Assembly: GCA_019187485.1 (NCBI GenBank)
Contig: JABAQR010000015.1
Coordinates: 1 to 63,813 of the forward strand
Reading direction: 5' to 3'
DNA length: 63,813 nt
DNA from: Lysobacterales bacterium
Lineage (GTDB): Bacteria; Pseudomonadota; Gammaproteobacteria; Xanthomonadales; SZUA-5
Positions 51,167 through 60,883 of this stretch are shown one piece after another (within the stretch, counting starts at the first letter, position 1; the number at the start of each line of letters is the position of its first letter). The position numbers and the translations under genes are program-made. A model generated the notes under the pieces. That model worked only from the letters and a program-made list of their open reading frames with translations. It had not been told where the DNA came from and did not search any database.

Positions 51167-52594
51167 CTACTTCGTTCGCGTCGTCCCGCTGCTCCTGTCG
51201 TGCGCGGCGCGTGCCGCTTCGGCAGCGGCTTTCGCGGCTTCAGCGGCGAGGCTGGCAGCACGCTGCGCCTGCTCGGCGGCGCTGAGGACGTGCATGATTT
51301 CGGGCAAGTCGGTTTCTTCGCGCAGTTGCGGATAGAGACGGCGGTTCATGCGTTGAATGGCGAAGTGCATCCACAGCAGGTTGATCGAAGCGATTGCGAA
51401 CAGGAGCATGAAGCAGCTGGTCCAGATCCCGAGCAGATCATTCATCAGGCCGAAGGCGATCGGCAGGAAGAAGCCGCCCAGACCACCGATCATGCCGACC
51501 AGGCCGCCGACGCCACCAACGTGGTTCGGGTAGTAGCTTGGGATGTGTTTGAAGACCGCCGCTGCGCCCAGGGCCATCACGAAGCCAAGGACGAACAACA
51601 CGGTACCGCGCTGACCAACGCCGGGCGCGATGCTGAACTCGATGGGACCGTGAATGCCGCTGACCACGTAGCGGGTGTCGGGATAGGAAAGCAGGAACAG
51701 GCACACCATCGCCACCGAGAACGCAACGTACATGATGGTGCGGGCACCGAAGCGGTCCGCGAGGGTTCCGCCGAGTGCCCGGAACACGGCTGCCGGCAGG
51801 GCAAACGCCGCGGTCAGCATGCCGGCGGTCTTGATGTCGAGACCGTGCGCGCCGACGTAGTAGCGCGGCAGCCAGGAGGTCAGCGCGACGAAGCCTCCGA
51901 AAACCAGGAAGTAGTAGAACGAGAAGCGCCAGACCTGGAGCTTGCGTAGCGGCTCCAGCCGCTCGACCACACCCGCGGGACGTTGGGTGCTGGTACGGCG
52001 CGCCTGGGTCGCCGGATCTTCCTGACTTGTCAGCCAGAACAACGCGGCGGTGACGAGCAGCACCGTGCCATAGAGTGTGGTCACTTGTTTCCAGTCCATC
52101 ACCGCGAGCAGCAGTGGCGCACCGAAGCTGGTCAGAGCGGCGCCCGAGTTGCCCATGCCGAACAGCCCGAGCGCGGCGCCGTGCCGGGCTTTGGGATACC
52201 AGGCGGTGACATAGACCACGCCGACACTGAACGCGCCACCGGCGAGACCCAGACCCAGACCCACCAGGAGCAGCATGGGATAGCTGCGCGCGTAGGGCAC
52301 GGCAAAGGTGCAGGCCGAAACCACCAGCATCAGAATGAACAGCACCCGGCGGCCGCCGTAGATTTCCGACCAGATGCCAAGCGCGAGGCGACTCAAGGAA
52401 CCGGTCAGGATCGGCGTGGCGACGAGCAGACCGAACGCCGTCTCGGAAAAGCCGAGTTCGGCTTGCAATTGCACGCCGATGATCGAGAAGATCACCCAGA
52501 CCGCAAAACACACGGCAAAGGCGATCGTGACCAGCCAGAGCGCGCGGCTGCGCTGGCCGGAGGTGGGTTCGGAGGTCGCGTTCATCCCGGTCAT
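51167..52594 (-). CDS. narK: Nitrate/nitrite transporter of the NarK family
   Basis: Encodes 475 residues, 12 membrane helices, major facilitator superfamily. NarK signatures appear as GLGLGLAGGAFSVGVVYVTA and HIPSYYPNHVGGVGGLVGMI with GGLGGF (the two nitrate-signature loops). A basic residue in the first helix region (GSLSRLALG) fits nitrate binding. A 60-residue Ala/Glu-rich cytosolic tail (AAEQAQRAASLAAEAAKAAA) is unusual and coiled-coil-like. It lies 47 bases after ppiC, completing the nar operon. Start may be 52594 or 52585 (MTGMNA). Confidence 0.93.
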   Translation of the reverse strand: MTGMNATSEPTSGQRSRALWLVTIAFAVCFAVWVIFSIIGVQLQAELGFSETAFGLLVATPILTGSLSRLALGIWSEIYGGRRVLFILMLVVSACTFAVPYARSYPMLLLVGLGLGLAGGAFSVGVVYVTAWYPKARHGAALGLFGMGNSGAALTSFGAPLLLAVMDWKQVTTLYGTVLLVTAALFWLTSQEDPATQARRTSTQRPAGVVERLEPLRKLQVWRFSFYYFLVFGGFVALTSWLPRYYVGAHGLDIKTAGMLTAAFALPAAVFRALGGTLADRFGARTIMYVAFSVAMVCLFLLSYPDTRYVVSGIHGPIEFSIAPGVGQRGTVLFVLGFVMALGAAAVFKHIPSYYPNHVGGVGGLVGMIGGLGGFFLPIAFGLMNDLLGIWTSCFMLLFAIASINLLWMHFAIQRMNRRLYPQLREETDLPEIMHVLSAAEQAQRAASLAAEAAKAAAEAARAAHDRSSGTTRTK

Positions 52595-52641
52595 CTCGGT
52601 CGCAAGGGGAATCCGTGGGTCGGCCTCGTGCGGCTGTGCCA

Positions 52642-53478
52642 CTACAGTCCGCGCACGTTGTAGCGTGCCGCGAGGCCCTGGAGATACTGTTGAATGGCGT
52701 GCTGACGCGCCTGGGTTTCGAGATAAGTCCGTACCTTCGGCAGCGCTTCGGCCGGTGTCAGCGGTGTGCCACGCTCGATGGCATCGACCTGGACCACATG
52801 GTGACCGTAGCGCGATTCCACCGTGGTTCCGGCGAGGCCGAGGCGCAGCGTGAAGATCTGGCGCTCGAATTCGGGTGGGGTCTGGCCGCGTTCGATCCAG
52901 CCCATGGCGCCATCGCGCTCGCGCGAGGGACAGGCGGAATGGCTTCGCGCCAGTTCTCCGAAACGCTCCGGATGCGACCGCAGGGTTTCGAGCAGCGCCT
53001 CGCCCTGCGCGCGCGCCTGATGCCGGGCGCTGGCATCGGCGGGTGCGGCGGCCAGCAGGATGTGGCGGAGTTGGATGCGATCCGGGTGGCGCAGGCGTTC
53101 TCGGTTCTGCTCGCAATAGCGCTCGCAGGCTGCGGCATCCACGGTGGGAACCCGCGTTTCGCGCTCGATCAGCACGCGAATGCTGGCTTCTTCCAGGGTT
53201 TCGCCGGGATCGGTCTCAAGACTCGATTCGAGCCCGAGGCGCGCGACTTCGAGGCGCAGCAATTCGCGCACCACCAGCGCCCGTGCGGCATCGCTGCGTG
53301 CCTGGTGCGGATCGGCTGCGCGATGGTGCTGCATTTCGCGCGCGATCTCGGCCTCGTCGATGCCGCGTTCGCCGACGTACAGCCAGACCGGCGCGGGACC
53401 TGGCAGCGGGTGTCCGGTTGGATCACTGGCGGTGTGGTCCGCGCCGGCGTGGACGTGAATCGGGATCGTTTTTCCCAT
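52642..53478 (-). CDS. Parvulin-type peptidyl-prolyl isomerase of the nar operon
   Basis: Encodes 278 residues. A parvulin/PpiC domain covers residues about 135-235 (LRHILLAAAPADA, SACPSRERDGAMGWIERGQT, GHHVVQVD). The N-terminal helical part (residues 30-130) is NifM-like. There is no signal peptide, so it acts in the cytosol. A PpiC-like gene is a frequent extra member of narGHJI operons and is thought to help fold the nitrate reductase. It lies eight bases after narI. The first 15 residues contain a His/Asp-rich stretch (HVHAGADH). Confidence 0.85.
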   Translation of the reverse strand: MGKTIPIHVHAGADHTASDPTGHPLPGPAPVWLYVGERGIDEAEIAREMQHHRAADPHQARSDAARALVVRELLRLEVARLGLESSLETDPGETLEEASIRVLIERETRVPTVDAAACERYCEQNRERLRHPDRIQLRHILLAAAPADASARHQARAQGEALLETLRSHPERFGELARSHSACPSRERDGAMGWIERGQTPPEFERQIFTLRLGLAGTTVESRYGHHVVQVDAIERGTPLTPAEALPKVRTYLETQARQHAIQQYLQGLAARYNVRGL

Positions 53479-53486
53479 GGCCCGAA

Positions 53487-54188
53487 TCAACGCTTGGCGT
53501 AATCGAGTGCCGCCTGCCGGCGGCGCACGATCTGGTAGGGGCGGTTGAGATAGCCGAGCGGGATGCTCCAGATGTGCACCAGACGGGTGAAAGGCGTGAT
53601 CAGGACCAACACCAGGCCCAGGAACACATGCGCCTTGTAGATCCAGTGGGCATCGGCGATGTAGGCGGCGGCTCCGGGCCTGAAGGTGACGATGTGCTGC
53701 GCCCATTCCGCCAGTTTCTCCATTTGCGCGCCGTCCATGTGTCCGGCGGAAACGAAGATCGAGGCCAGGCCAAGCAGCAGTTGCGCAAACAGCAGCAACA
53801 GCACCGCGGTATCGCGACCACTGCCGCTGGCGCGGACACGCGGTTGATTCAATCGCCGCAGGGTGAGCAGGAGAATGCCGACCAGACAGATGCCGCCGAA
53901 TACGCCCCCGGCGACCATGGCCAGCAGTTGCTTCTGCCCCGAGGAGATCAGGTGGACATAGAGCGAATGCGGCGTGAGCAGGCCGACGAAGTGGCCGCAG
54001 AGAATGGCGATCACGCCGATGTGGAAACAGTTGCTGCCGACACGCAATCCCTTGTCGGAGAGTAACTGCGAAGAGCCGCTGCGCCAGGTGTAGGCGCCGT
54101 GGTCGAAACGTGCCCAGCAGCCGATCACGAAGATCGCCAGTGTGACGTAGGGGAAAATCTGGAACAGCAACGTGTTCAGCGAGTTCAT
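53487..54188 (-). CDS. narI: Respiratory nitrate reductase gamma subunit (cytochrome b)
   Basis: Encodes 233 residues with five membrane helices. It oxidises quinol and passes electrons through two b hemes to NarH. Heme histidines are expected in NCFHIGVIAILCGHFVGLL, KAHVFLGLVL and FTRLVHIWSIPL. The family start FQIFPYVTLAIFVIGCWAR is intact. It overlaps narJ by four bases. Confidence 0.96.
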   Translation of the reverse strand: MNSLNTLLFQIFPYVTLAIFVIGCWARFDHGAYTWRSGSSQLLSDKGLRVGSNCFHIGVIAILCGHFVGLLTPHSLYVHLISSGQKQLLAMVAGGVFGGICLVGILLLTLRRLNQPRVRASGSGRDTAVLLLLFAQLLLGLASIFVSAGHMDGAQMEKLAEWAQHIVTFRPGAAAYIADAHWIYKAHVFLGLVLVLITPFTRLVHIWSIPLGYLNRPYQIVRRRQAALDYAKR

Positions 54189-54871
54189 GGCATCACCTTG
54201 GCAGGAGCAATCTGGACTCCGGTCGGGAGTCGGTGCGGCGGCTTGCAATCTTGGGCTGGGGCCTCGGGGCCGAAGCGGACGGCCTCCTCCTCCCACACGG
54301 CGTCCATCGCCTCGGGCGTATCGTCGCGGGTTTCACGTGCGACCCGTTTGCGGGCCGATTCGAGATCGGTCTGGCCGCGACCGATTTCGACCAGCACCTC
54401 GAACAGCAATCCGTATCCACTGCCACGCTCGTGGGCGCGCGCGGCGAGCACTTCGAGAATGTGTGCGACGTGCCCGAGCCAGTCCTGGACTTCAGCCCGT
54501 GGCCGGCTCGCGAGGAATTCGAGGAACAGCGGCAGGTAATCCGGCAGTTCCCGACTGTCGAGTTCGAGACCGGCGCGGCGGTAGGTTTCCATCAGATCGA
54601 CCATCGCCTGGCCACGGTCGCGGGACTCTCCGTGGATGTGCTCGAACAGCAGCAGGCTCATGGCCCGGCCGCGGTCGAACAGGCCGAGCCAGTTTTCCTG
54701 GGCCACCATTGCTTCCCGGTCCAGCAGGTCGACGATGAAGGCGCCAAGCGCCGCGCTGCGGGCCGGGCTCAGCACCGGATCGGCGCTGGCCGCGAGCAAC
54801 TCGGCGCGGTGCTCCCAAAGGGCTTCGCCCGGGTAGTCGAGCAGGACGCCGATCAGCTTGAGCACTTTCAT
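54185..54871 (-). CDS. narJ: Nitrate reductase assembly chaperone NarJ
   Basis: Encodes 228 residues, all helical, with no membrane segment. NarJ binds apo-NarG and aids molybdenum cofactor insertion. Family blocks are IGVLLDYPGEALWEHRAEL, LLLFEHIHGESRDRGQAMV and LPDYLPLFLEFLASRP. It overlaps narH and narI by four bases each, fitting tight co-expression of one chaperone with its enzyme. Confidence 0.95.
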   Translation of the reverse strand: MKVLKLIGVLLDYPGEALWEHRAELLAASADPVLSPARSAALGAFIVDLLDREAMVAQENWLGLFDRGRAMSLLLFEHIHGESRDRGQAMVDLMETYRRAGLELDSRELPDYLPLFLEFLASRPRAEVQDWLGHVAHILEVLAARAHERGSGYGLLFEVLVEIGRGQTDLESARKRVARETRDDTPEAMDAVWEEEAVRFGPEAPAQDCKPPHRLPTGVQIAPAKVMP

Positions 54872-56415
54872 GCCGACTCGCGCTCCGGGCGTTGCCTCGC
54901 TGGCGGCACCTGATAGGTGGTTGTGGCGCGACCGCCGAACAGCGCTTCGGCGGGCGTCGTCGGGGAGCAGCCGTCGCCGAAGCTGAAACCGCAACCGCCG
55001 CGTTCGCCGAAAGCGTCGTTGGCGTATTCGCGGTGCGCGCTCGGAATCACGAAACGGTCTTCGTAATTGGCGATCGCGAGATAGCGGTACATCTCCTGCG
55101 CCTGTTGCACGCTGAGTCCGACTTGTTGCAGGACCGCCACATCGTCGACCCCGTCGACATTCATCGATCGCCGCCACGCGCGCATCGCCAGTATGCGCTC
55201 CAGTGCTCGCACCACCGGGGCTTCGTCGCCCGCGGTCAGCAGGTTCGCGAGGTAGCGCACCGGGATGCGCAACGAGGCCACGTCCGGCAGTTCGCCGTTC
55301 TTGCCGACTTTGCCGGCATCGGCCGCCGACTGGATCGGCGACAGCGGTGGCACATACCAGACCATCGGCAGGGTACGGTATTCCGGGTGCAGCGGCAGCG
55401 CCAGCTTCCAGTCGATCGCGAGTTTGTAGATCGGCGAGGCCTTGGCGGCTTCGAGCCAGGAATCGGGGATGCCCTCAGCGCGCGCCGCAGTGATGATTGC
55501 GGGATCGTTCGGATCGAGAAAAATGTCGAGGTGTGCCTGATAGAGGTCTTTTTCTGCTGCCACCGCCGCCGCGGTGGCAATGCGATCCGCGTCGTACAGC
55601 ATCACGCCGACATAGCGGATGCGACCGACGCAGGTCTCCGAGCAGATCGTGGTTTCGCCCATTTCGATGCGTGGATAACAGAAGATGCACTTCTCGGATT
55701 TTCCGGACTTCCAGTTGTAGTAGATTTTCTTGTACGGGCAGGCCGAGACGCACATGCGCCAGCCTCGACACTTGTCCTGATCGATCAGTACGATGCCGTC
55801 TTCCTCGCGCTTGTAGATCGCGCCGGACGGACAGGAGGCGACGCAGGCCGGATTGAGGCAGTGCTCGCACAGGCGCGGCAGGTACATCATGAAGGTTTTT
55901 TCGAAGGCGCCGTAGATTTCCTTCTGCACCTGATCGAAGTTCTTGTCCTTGCTGCGCTTGGCGAACTCGGTGCCAAGGATCTCCTCCCAGTTCGGCCCCC
56001 AGTGGATTTTCTGCATGCGCTCGCCGGTGATCAATGAGCGTGGCCGTGCGGTCGGCTGGTGCCGACCTTCGGGTGCCTCATGCAGATGCTGGTAATCGAA
56101 ATCGAAGGGTTCGTAGTAGTCGTCGATCTGCGGCAGGTCGGGATTGGCGAAAATCTTCGCCAACAGACGGAAGCGGCCGCCGGCCTTGAGCGTGAGTTTC
56201 CCGCGGGCGTCGCGCACCCAGCCGCCATTCCATTTCTGCTGATTTTCCCATTCCTTGGGATAACCGACTCCGGGCTTGGTCTCGACGTTGTTGAACCAGG
56301 CGTACTCAACGCCCTCGCGACTGGTCCAGACGTTCTTGCAGGTGATCGAACAGGTATGGCAGCCGATGCACTTGTCGAGGTTCAGCACCATCGCAATCTG
56401 GGCACGGACTTTCAT
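54868..56415 (-). CDS. narH: Respiratory nitrate reductase beta subunit (iron-sulfur)
   Basis: Encodes 515 residues. Four ferredoxin-type cysteine groups bind three [4Fe-4S] and one [3Fe-4S] cluster: CIGCHTCSITC (16-26), CEHCLNPACVASC, CRGWRMCVSAC (with the Trp of the [3Fe-4S] site) and CIFCYPRIEMGETTICSETC. It shuttles electrons from NarI to NarG on the cytosolic face. The start MKVRAQIAMVLNLD at 56415 matches E. coli NarH. It overlaps narG and narJ by four bases. Confidence 0.97.
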   Translation of the reverse strand: MKVRAQIAMVLNLDKCIGCHTCSITCKNVWTSREGVEYAWFNNVETKPGVGYPKEWENQQKWNGGWVRDARGKLTLKAGGRFRLLAKIFANPDLPQIDDYYEPFDFDYQHLHEAPEGRHQPTARPRSLITGERMQKIHWGPNWEEILGTEFAKRSKDKNFDQVQKEIYGAFEKTFMMYLPRLCEHCLNPACVASCPSGAIYKREEDGIVLIDQDKCRGWRMCVSACPYKKIYYNWKSGKSEKCIFCYPRIEMGETTICSETCVGRIRYVGVMLYDADRIATAAAVAAEKDLYQAHLDIFLDPNDPAIITAARAEGIPDSWLEAAKASPIYKLAIDWKLALPLHPEYRTLPMVWYVPPLSPIQSAADAGKVGKNGELPDVASLRIPVRYLANLLTAGDEAPVVRALERILAMRAWRRSMNVDGVDDVAVLQQVGLSVQQAQEMYRYLAIANYEDRFVIPSAHREYANDAFGERGGCGFSFGDGCSPTTPAEALFGGRATTTYQVPPARQRPERESA

Positions 56416-59400
56416 CGCACCACCTCCTTCGCTGCGGTTGGCTCGGGTTCGCCATCCAGCCAATCGACACGCCGCATCTTGCGCACGATCACCATTTCAT
56501 CGCGATTGGTGCCGATCGTGCCGTAATAGTTGAACCCGTAGGCCAACTGGGCGTAGCCGCCGATCATGTGCGTCGGCTTGACCACGGTGCGGGTCACCGA
56601 GTTGTGGATGCCGCCACGGGTGCCGGTGACCTCGGATCCGGGCGTGTTGATGATGCGTTCCTGGGCGTGATACATCATCGCGATGCCGTTCATCACGCGC
56701 TGGCTGACCACCGCGCGCGCCGCGATCGCGCCGTTGACATTGAACAGCTCGATCCAGTCGTTGTCCTCGATTCCGGCGGACCTGGCGTCGTCTTCCGAGA
56801 GCCAGACGATCGGCCCACCGCGCGACAGGGTTTGCATGATCAGGTTGTCGCTGTAGGTGCTGTGGATGCCCCACTTCTGGTGCGGGGTGATCCAGTTCAG
56901 CACGATTTCCCGGTGACCGTTCGGCTTGATGCCAAGCAGGGGTTTCACGGTCTTGGTGTTGACCGGCGGCCGATACTGCATGAAGCCTTCGCCGAAGGCG
57001 CGCATCCATTCGTGGTCCTGATAGAACTGCTGACGGCCGGTGAGGGTGCGCCAGGGGATCAGTTCGTGGACGTTGGTGTAGCCGGCGTTGTAGCTGACGT
57101 GCTCGTCTTCGAGGCCGGACCAGATTGGCGAAGAAATGATCTTGCGCGGTTGCGCCTGGATGTCGCGGAAGCGGATCGCCTCGTGTTCCTTGCCGACCGC
57201 GAGATGGGTGTGTTCGCGCCCGGTGAAGCCTTCGAGCGATGCCCAGGCCTTGACCGCGACGTGGCCATTGGTCTCGGGTGCGAGGTGCATGATCGCCTCC
57301 GCCGCATCGATTGCGGTTTCCAGTCGCGGGCGACCCTCGCTGATTCCGGGCTCGCTGACGTGGTGGTTGAGTCGGCCGAGAAACGCCACCTCATCCTGGG
57401 TGTCCCAGCTCATGCCCTTGCCGCCGTTGCCGAGCCTGTCGAGCAGCGGGCCGAGGGAGCTGAACTTCTTGTACAGATTCGGGTAGTCGCGTTCGACCAC
57501 GACCATGCTCGGCGCGGTCTTGCCCGGGATCAGCTCGCACTCGCCCTTCTTCCAGTCGGTGACCGCGAACGGCATCGAGATCTCGTTCGGGGTGTCGTGC
57601 AGGGTGGGTACCAGCACCAGTTCCTTGACCTTGTCGAGCACCCCCGGTGCGAGCCGGCTGACGCTGTGCGCGATGCCCTTGAAGATGTCCCAGTCGCTGC
57701 GCGCCTCCCAGGCGGGATCCACCGCTTTCGACAGCGGGTGGATGAAGGGGTGCATGTCCGAGGTGTTGAGGTCGTCCTTCTCGTACCAGGTCGCGGTCGG
57801 CAGCACGATGTCGCTGTACAGCGCGGTGGTGCACATCCGGAAATCGAGCGTGACCAGCAAGTCGAGTTTGCCTTCCGGTGCCTCGTCGCGCCACTTGACC
57901 TCTTCGGGTTTCGCGCCGCCCGCACCCAGGTCCTTGCCTTGCAGGCCATGGCGGGTGCCGAGCAAGTGCTTCAACATGTACTCGTGGCCCTTGCCGGAGC
58001 TGCCGAGCAGGTTGGAGCGCCAGATGAACAGATTGCGTGGGAAGTTCTCGGGAGCGTCGGGATCGGCAAACGCAAAATCCAGACTGCCATCCTTGAGCCT
58101 GGCCACGGCATGGTCGACCGGCGACACGCCGGCGGCTTCGGCCTGACGGACCAGTTCGATCGGATTGGTGTTGAGCTGTGGAACCGCCGGCAGCCAGCCC
58201 ATGCGCACCGCGCGCAGGTTGTAATCGACCAGCGAGCCGGTGTACCTGGCCGGGTCGGCGAGCGGCGAGAGGATTTCCTCCACGCCGAGCTTCTCGTAAC
58301 GGTACTGGCAGGAATTGAAATACCAGAAACTGGTGCCGTTCATGTGCCGTGGTGGTCGACTCCAGTCCAAACCGAAGGCGACCGGCGTCCAGCCCGACTG
58401 TGGACGCAGTTTCTCCTGGCCCACGTAGTGCGCCCAGCCACCGCCGCTCTGGCCCACGCAACCGCACATCGCGAGCAGATTGATCAGCCCGCGGTAGTTC
58501 ATGTCGCAGTGGTACCAGTGATTCATGGCGGCGCCGACGATGATCATCGATCGGCCGCGGGTCTTGTCGGCGGTACGCGCGAATTCGCGGGCGATCTGGA
58601 TCGCTTCGGCGCGCGCGACGCCGGTGATCTTCTCCTGCCAGGCCGGCGTGCCGGGCACGTTGTCGTCGTAGCTGCGCGCGACGTTGGCGCCGCCCAGTCC
58701 ACGATCAATGCCGTATTGCGCGAGCAGCAGGTCGTAGACCGTGGCCACCGCCCATTCCTGGCCGTCGGTGAGCTTCAGTCGCTTCACCGGGACGTTGCGC
58801 TCCAGCACATCGCTGAACTTCGATTCGGTCCAGTATTCGTTCTCGGTGCCGCCGAAGTAGGCGAAGCTGACCGCGACGATGCCGTCGGCCTGGTCCTTGA
58901 GGCTCAGGCGCAGGCGCGTTTCACGCCCGGCGCTGTCTTTCTCCTCGATGTTCCATTTTCCCTTCTCGCCCCAACGGAAGCCCACGGATCCGTTCGGCAC
59001 CGTGAGCGCGTCGGTGTTCTGGTCGTAAGCCAGGGTCTTCCACTCGGGGTTGTTGCTTTCGCCGAGCCCGCCAAGGTCGGAGGCGCGCAGGAAGCGCTCG
59101 GGCACCAACCGACCGTCGACGCGTTGCTCGAGACGCACCAGCAACGGCATGTCGGTGTATTGACGACAGTAGTCGGTGAAGTAGGTCGAGGGCTTTTCGA
59201 CGTGGAATTCGCGCAGGATCACATGGCCCATGGCGAAGGCGAGCGCGGCGTCGGTGCCCTGCTTGGGATGCAACCAGTGGTCGGTGAGTTTTGCCACCTC
59301 GGAGTAATCGGGGGTGATCGCCACCGTTTTGGTGCCGTTGTAGCGCGCCTCGGTGAAGAAGTGCGCGTCCGGCGTGCGCGTCTGCGGGACGTTCGAACCC

Positions 59401-60155
59401 CAGGCGATGAGGTAACGTGAGTTGTACCAGTCGGCCGATTCCGGCACGTCGGTCTGCTCACCCCAGACTTGTGGACTGCTGGGTGGGAGATCGCAGTACC
59501 AGTCGTAGAACGACAGGCAGGCGCCGCCGAGCAGCGACAAATAGCGCGCCCCCGCGGCGTAGCTCACCATCGACATCGCCGGAATCGGCGAGAAGCCGAT
59601 CACGCGGTCTGGTCCCCAGCGCTTGACCGTGTGCAGATTGGCCGCGGCGATGATCTCGTTGACCTCGTCCCAGTTGGAGCGGACGAAGCCGCCCATGCCG
59701 CGCTTGCTCTTGTAGGACTTCGCCTTCTCGGCATCGTCGACGATGCTGGCCCAGGCATCGACCGGCGCCCGGGTCTTGCGCGCCTCGCGCCAGAGCTTCA
59801 GCAGGGCCGAGCGCACCAGCGGGTATTTCACGCGATTGGCGCTGTAGAGATACCAGGAGTAACTGGCGCCGCGCGGGCAACCGCGCGGCTCGTGGTTGGG
59901 CAGATCCGGGCGGGTCCGCGGGTAATCGGTTTGCTGGGTTTCCCAGGTTACGAGGCCGTTTTTGACGTAAACCTTCCAGCTACAGGAACCGGTGCAGTTC
60001 ACGCCGTGCGTGGAACGCACGATCTTGTCGTATTGCCAGCGCCGTCGATAACTGTCCTCCCAGGAACGGTCCTGTTGCCGGGTGACGCCATGGCCGTCGG
60101 CAAACGGGACGTCGGCCGGCTTGAAGAAGTTGAGGCGGTCGAGGAAGTTGCTCAT
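56412..60155 (-). CDS. narG: Respiratory nitrate reductase alpha subunit (molybdenum)
   Basis: Encodes 1247 residues, the same as E. coli NarG. It reduces nitrate to nitrite at a bis-MGD molybdenum centre in the cytosol. The [4Fe-4S] FS0 site is H50, C54, C58 (STHGVNCTGSCSW) and C93 (EPRGCPRGA). The molybdenum ligand D222 is in SFYDWYCDLPP. The N terminus MSNFLDRLNFF is the usual NarI-interacting tail rather than a Tat signal. It is the first gene of narGHJI-ppiC-narK, about 240 bases downstream of moaE, with an FNR-type box in between. Confidence 0.98.
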   Translation of the reverse strand: MSNFLDRLNFFKPADVPFADGHGVTRQQDRSWEDSYRRRWQYDKIVRSTHGVNCTGSCSWKVYVKNGLVTWETQQTDYPRTRPDLPNHEPRGCPRGASYSWYLYSANRVKYPLVRSALLKLWREARKTRAPVDAWASIVDDAEKAKSYKSKRGMGGFVRSNWDEVNEIIAAANLHTVKRWGPDRVIGFSPIPAMSMVSYAAGARYLSLLGGACLSFYDWYCDLPPSSPQVWGEQTDVPESADWYNSRYLIAWGSNVPQTRTPDAHFFTEARYNGTKTVAITPDYSEVAKLTDHWLHPKQGTDAALAFAMGHVILREFHVEKPSTYFTDYCRQYTDMPLLVRLEQRVDGRLVPERFLRASDLGGLGESNNPEWKTLAYDQNTDALTVPNGSVGFRWGEKGKWNIEEKDSAGRETRLRLSLKDQADGIVAVSFAYFGGTENEYWTESKFSDVLERNVPVKRLKLTDGQEWAVATVYDLLLAQYGIDRGLGGANVARSYDDNVPGTPAWQEKITGVARAEAIQIAREFARTADKTRGRSMIIVGAAMNHWYHCDMNYRGLINLLAMCGCVGQSGGGWAHYVGQEKLRPQSGWTPVAFGLDWSRPPRHMNGTSFWYFNSCQYRYEKLGVEEILSPLADPARYTGSLVDYNLRAVRMGWLPAVPQLNTNPIELVRQAEAAGVSPVDHAVARLKDGSLDFAFADPDAPENFPRNLFIWRSNLLGSSGKGHEYMLKHLLGTRHGLQGKDLGAGGAKPEEVKWRDEAPEGKLDLLVTLDFRMCTTALYSDIVLPTATWYEKDDLNTSDMHPFIHPLSKAVDPAWEARSDWDIFKGIAHSVSRLAPGVLDKVKELVLVPTLHDTPNEISMPFAVTDWKKGECELIPGKTAPSMVVVERDYPNLYKKFSSLGPLLDRLGNGGKGMSWDTQDEVAFLGRLNHHVSEPGISEGRPRLETAIDAAEAIMHLAPETNGHVAVKAWASLEGFTGREHTHLAVGKEHEAIRFRDIQAQPRKIISSPIWSGLEDEHVSYNAGYTNVHELIPWRTLTGRQQFYQDHEWMRAFGEGFMQYRPPVNTKTVKPLLGIKPNGHREIVLNWITPHQKWGIHSTYSDNLIMQTLSRGGPIVWLSEDDARSAGIEDNDWIELFNVNGAIAARAVVSQRVMNGIAMMYHAQERIINTPGSEVTGTRGGIHNSVTRTVVKPTHMIGGYAQLAYGFNYYGTIGTNRDEMVIVRKMRRVDWLDGEPEPTAAKEVVR

Positions 60156-60382
60156 GAGCGAGCGCTCCGTACAGTCGGGGAAAACAGGGTGCCGCAACGG
60201 ACCTCGCCGCCACACGGGGCGCCGTGGGTCCGGACGCGATGGTTGCCGGAAGGAACTTGCGACGGCGGCGCCGAAGCGTCATGGGGTGGGTCTCGCGGGT
60301 CGGGGCTGCGCAACCGCCGTTTCGAGGCAAATCGGTAGTCGCCTGAGTGCGCGAGGAATCTCATGGCCGCTCGAAGGGCACA

Positions 60383-60396
60383 CTGATGCATATCAA
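60383..60396 (-). promoter_or_regulatory. FNR/ANR-type box upstream of narG
   Basis: CTGAT-GCAT-ATCAA matches the FNR consensus TTGAT-N4-ATCAA at nine of ten positions and overlaps the moaE stop codon. If centred at -41.5, transcription would start near 60348, giving a narG leader of about 190 bases; a weak -10 (GAGATT, 60357-60362 read leftward) is in the right place. This predicts induction under low oxygen. Confidence 0.6.
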
Positions 60397-60881
60397 CATG
60401 GGTCGGACATCTTCTGCCCGGGTTCTTCGCCGCACAGCGCGCAGCCCTCGCTCCAGGCGCTGTCGCCATCGGCGAAGTGTTCTTGCTTCCAGATCGGCGC
60501 ACGGTGTTTCACCGCTTCGATCAGGGCTCGGCAGGCGCCGAAAGCCTGGTCGCGGTGGGGCGTTCCGGCAGCGACCACCACGGCGATCTCGCCGATTCCG
60601 AGGCGACCGCAAGCATGCGCCACGTACAACTTGATCCGTGGGCCGAATTGGCCACGGACCTCGTCGGCGAATTGCCGGAAAACCGTGAGCGCCAGGCTGC
60701 GATGGATGTCGTAGCTGACGCCGACCACCTCGCGTCCCTGGTTGTGGCTGCGTACCTTGCCGACGAACAGATCGAGCCCACCGAAGGCAGGATCGCTCAC
60801 GAACGTGAGCGCGGCGGCGGGGTCGAGCGTGGCCTGGTCGATCGCGAGCACGCTGCAATGGATCGGATCGGAACCGATCAT
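60393..60881 (-). CDS. moaE: Molybdopterin synthase catalytic subunit
   Basis: Encodes 162 residues. With MoaD it adds two sulfurs to cyclic pyranopterin monophosphate. Family marks are FVGKVRSHNQGREVVGVSYD, the active-site Arg/Lys region HRDQAFGACRALIEAVKHRA, and PIWKQEHFADGDSAW with the catalytic Lys. It lies two bases after moaD and upstream of narG, so cofactor synthesis and nitrate reductase are grouped. Confidence 0.95.
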   Translation of the reverse strand: MIGSDPIHCSVLAIDQATLDPAAALTFVSDPAFGGLDLFVGKVRSHNQGREVVGVSYDIHRSLALTVFRQFADEVRGQFGPRIKLYVAHACGRLGIGEIAVVVAAGTPHRDQAFGACRALIEAVKHRAPIWKQEHFADGDSAWSEGCALCGEEPGQKMSDPC

Positions 60882-60883
60882 GC

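Noticed and set aside
56568..59420. 950-residue open frame antisense to narG
   Set aside because: It lies fully inside narG on the other strand, has no recognisable domain, and such long antisense frames are normal in high-GC genes.
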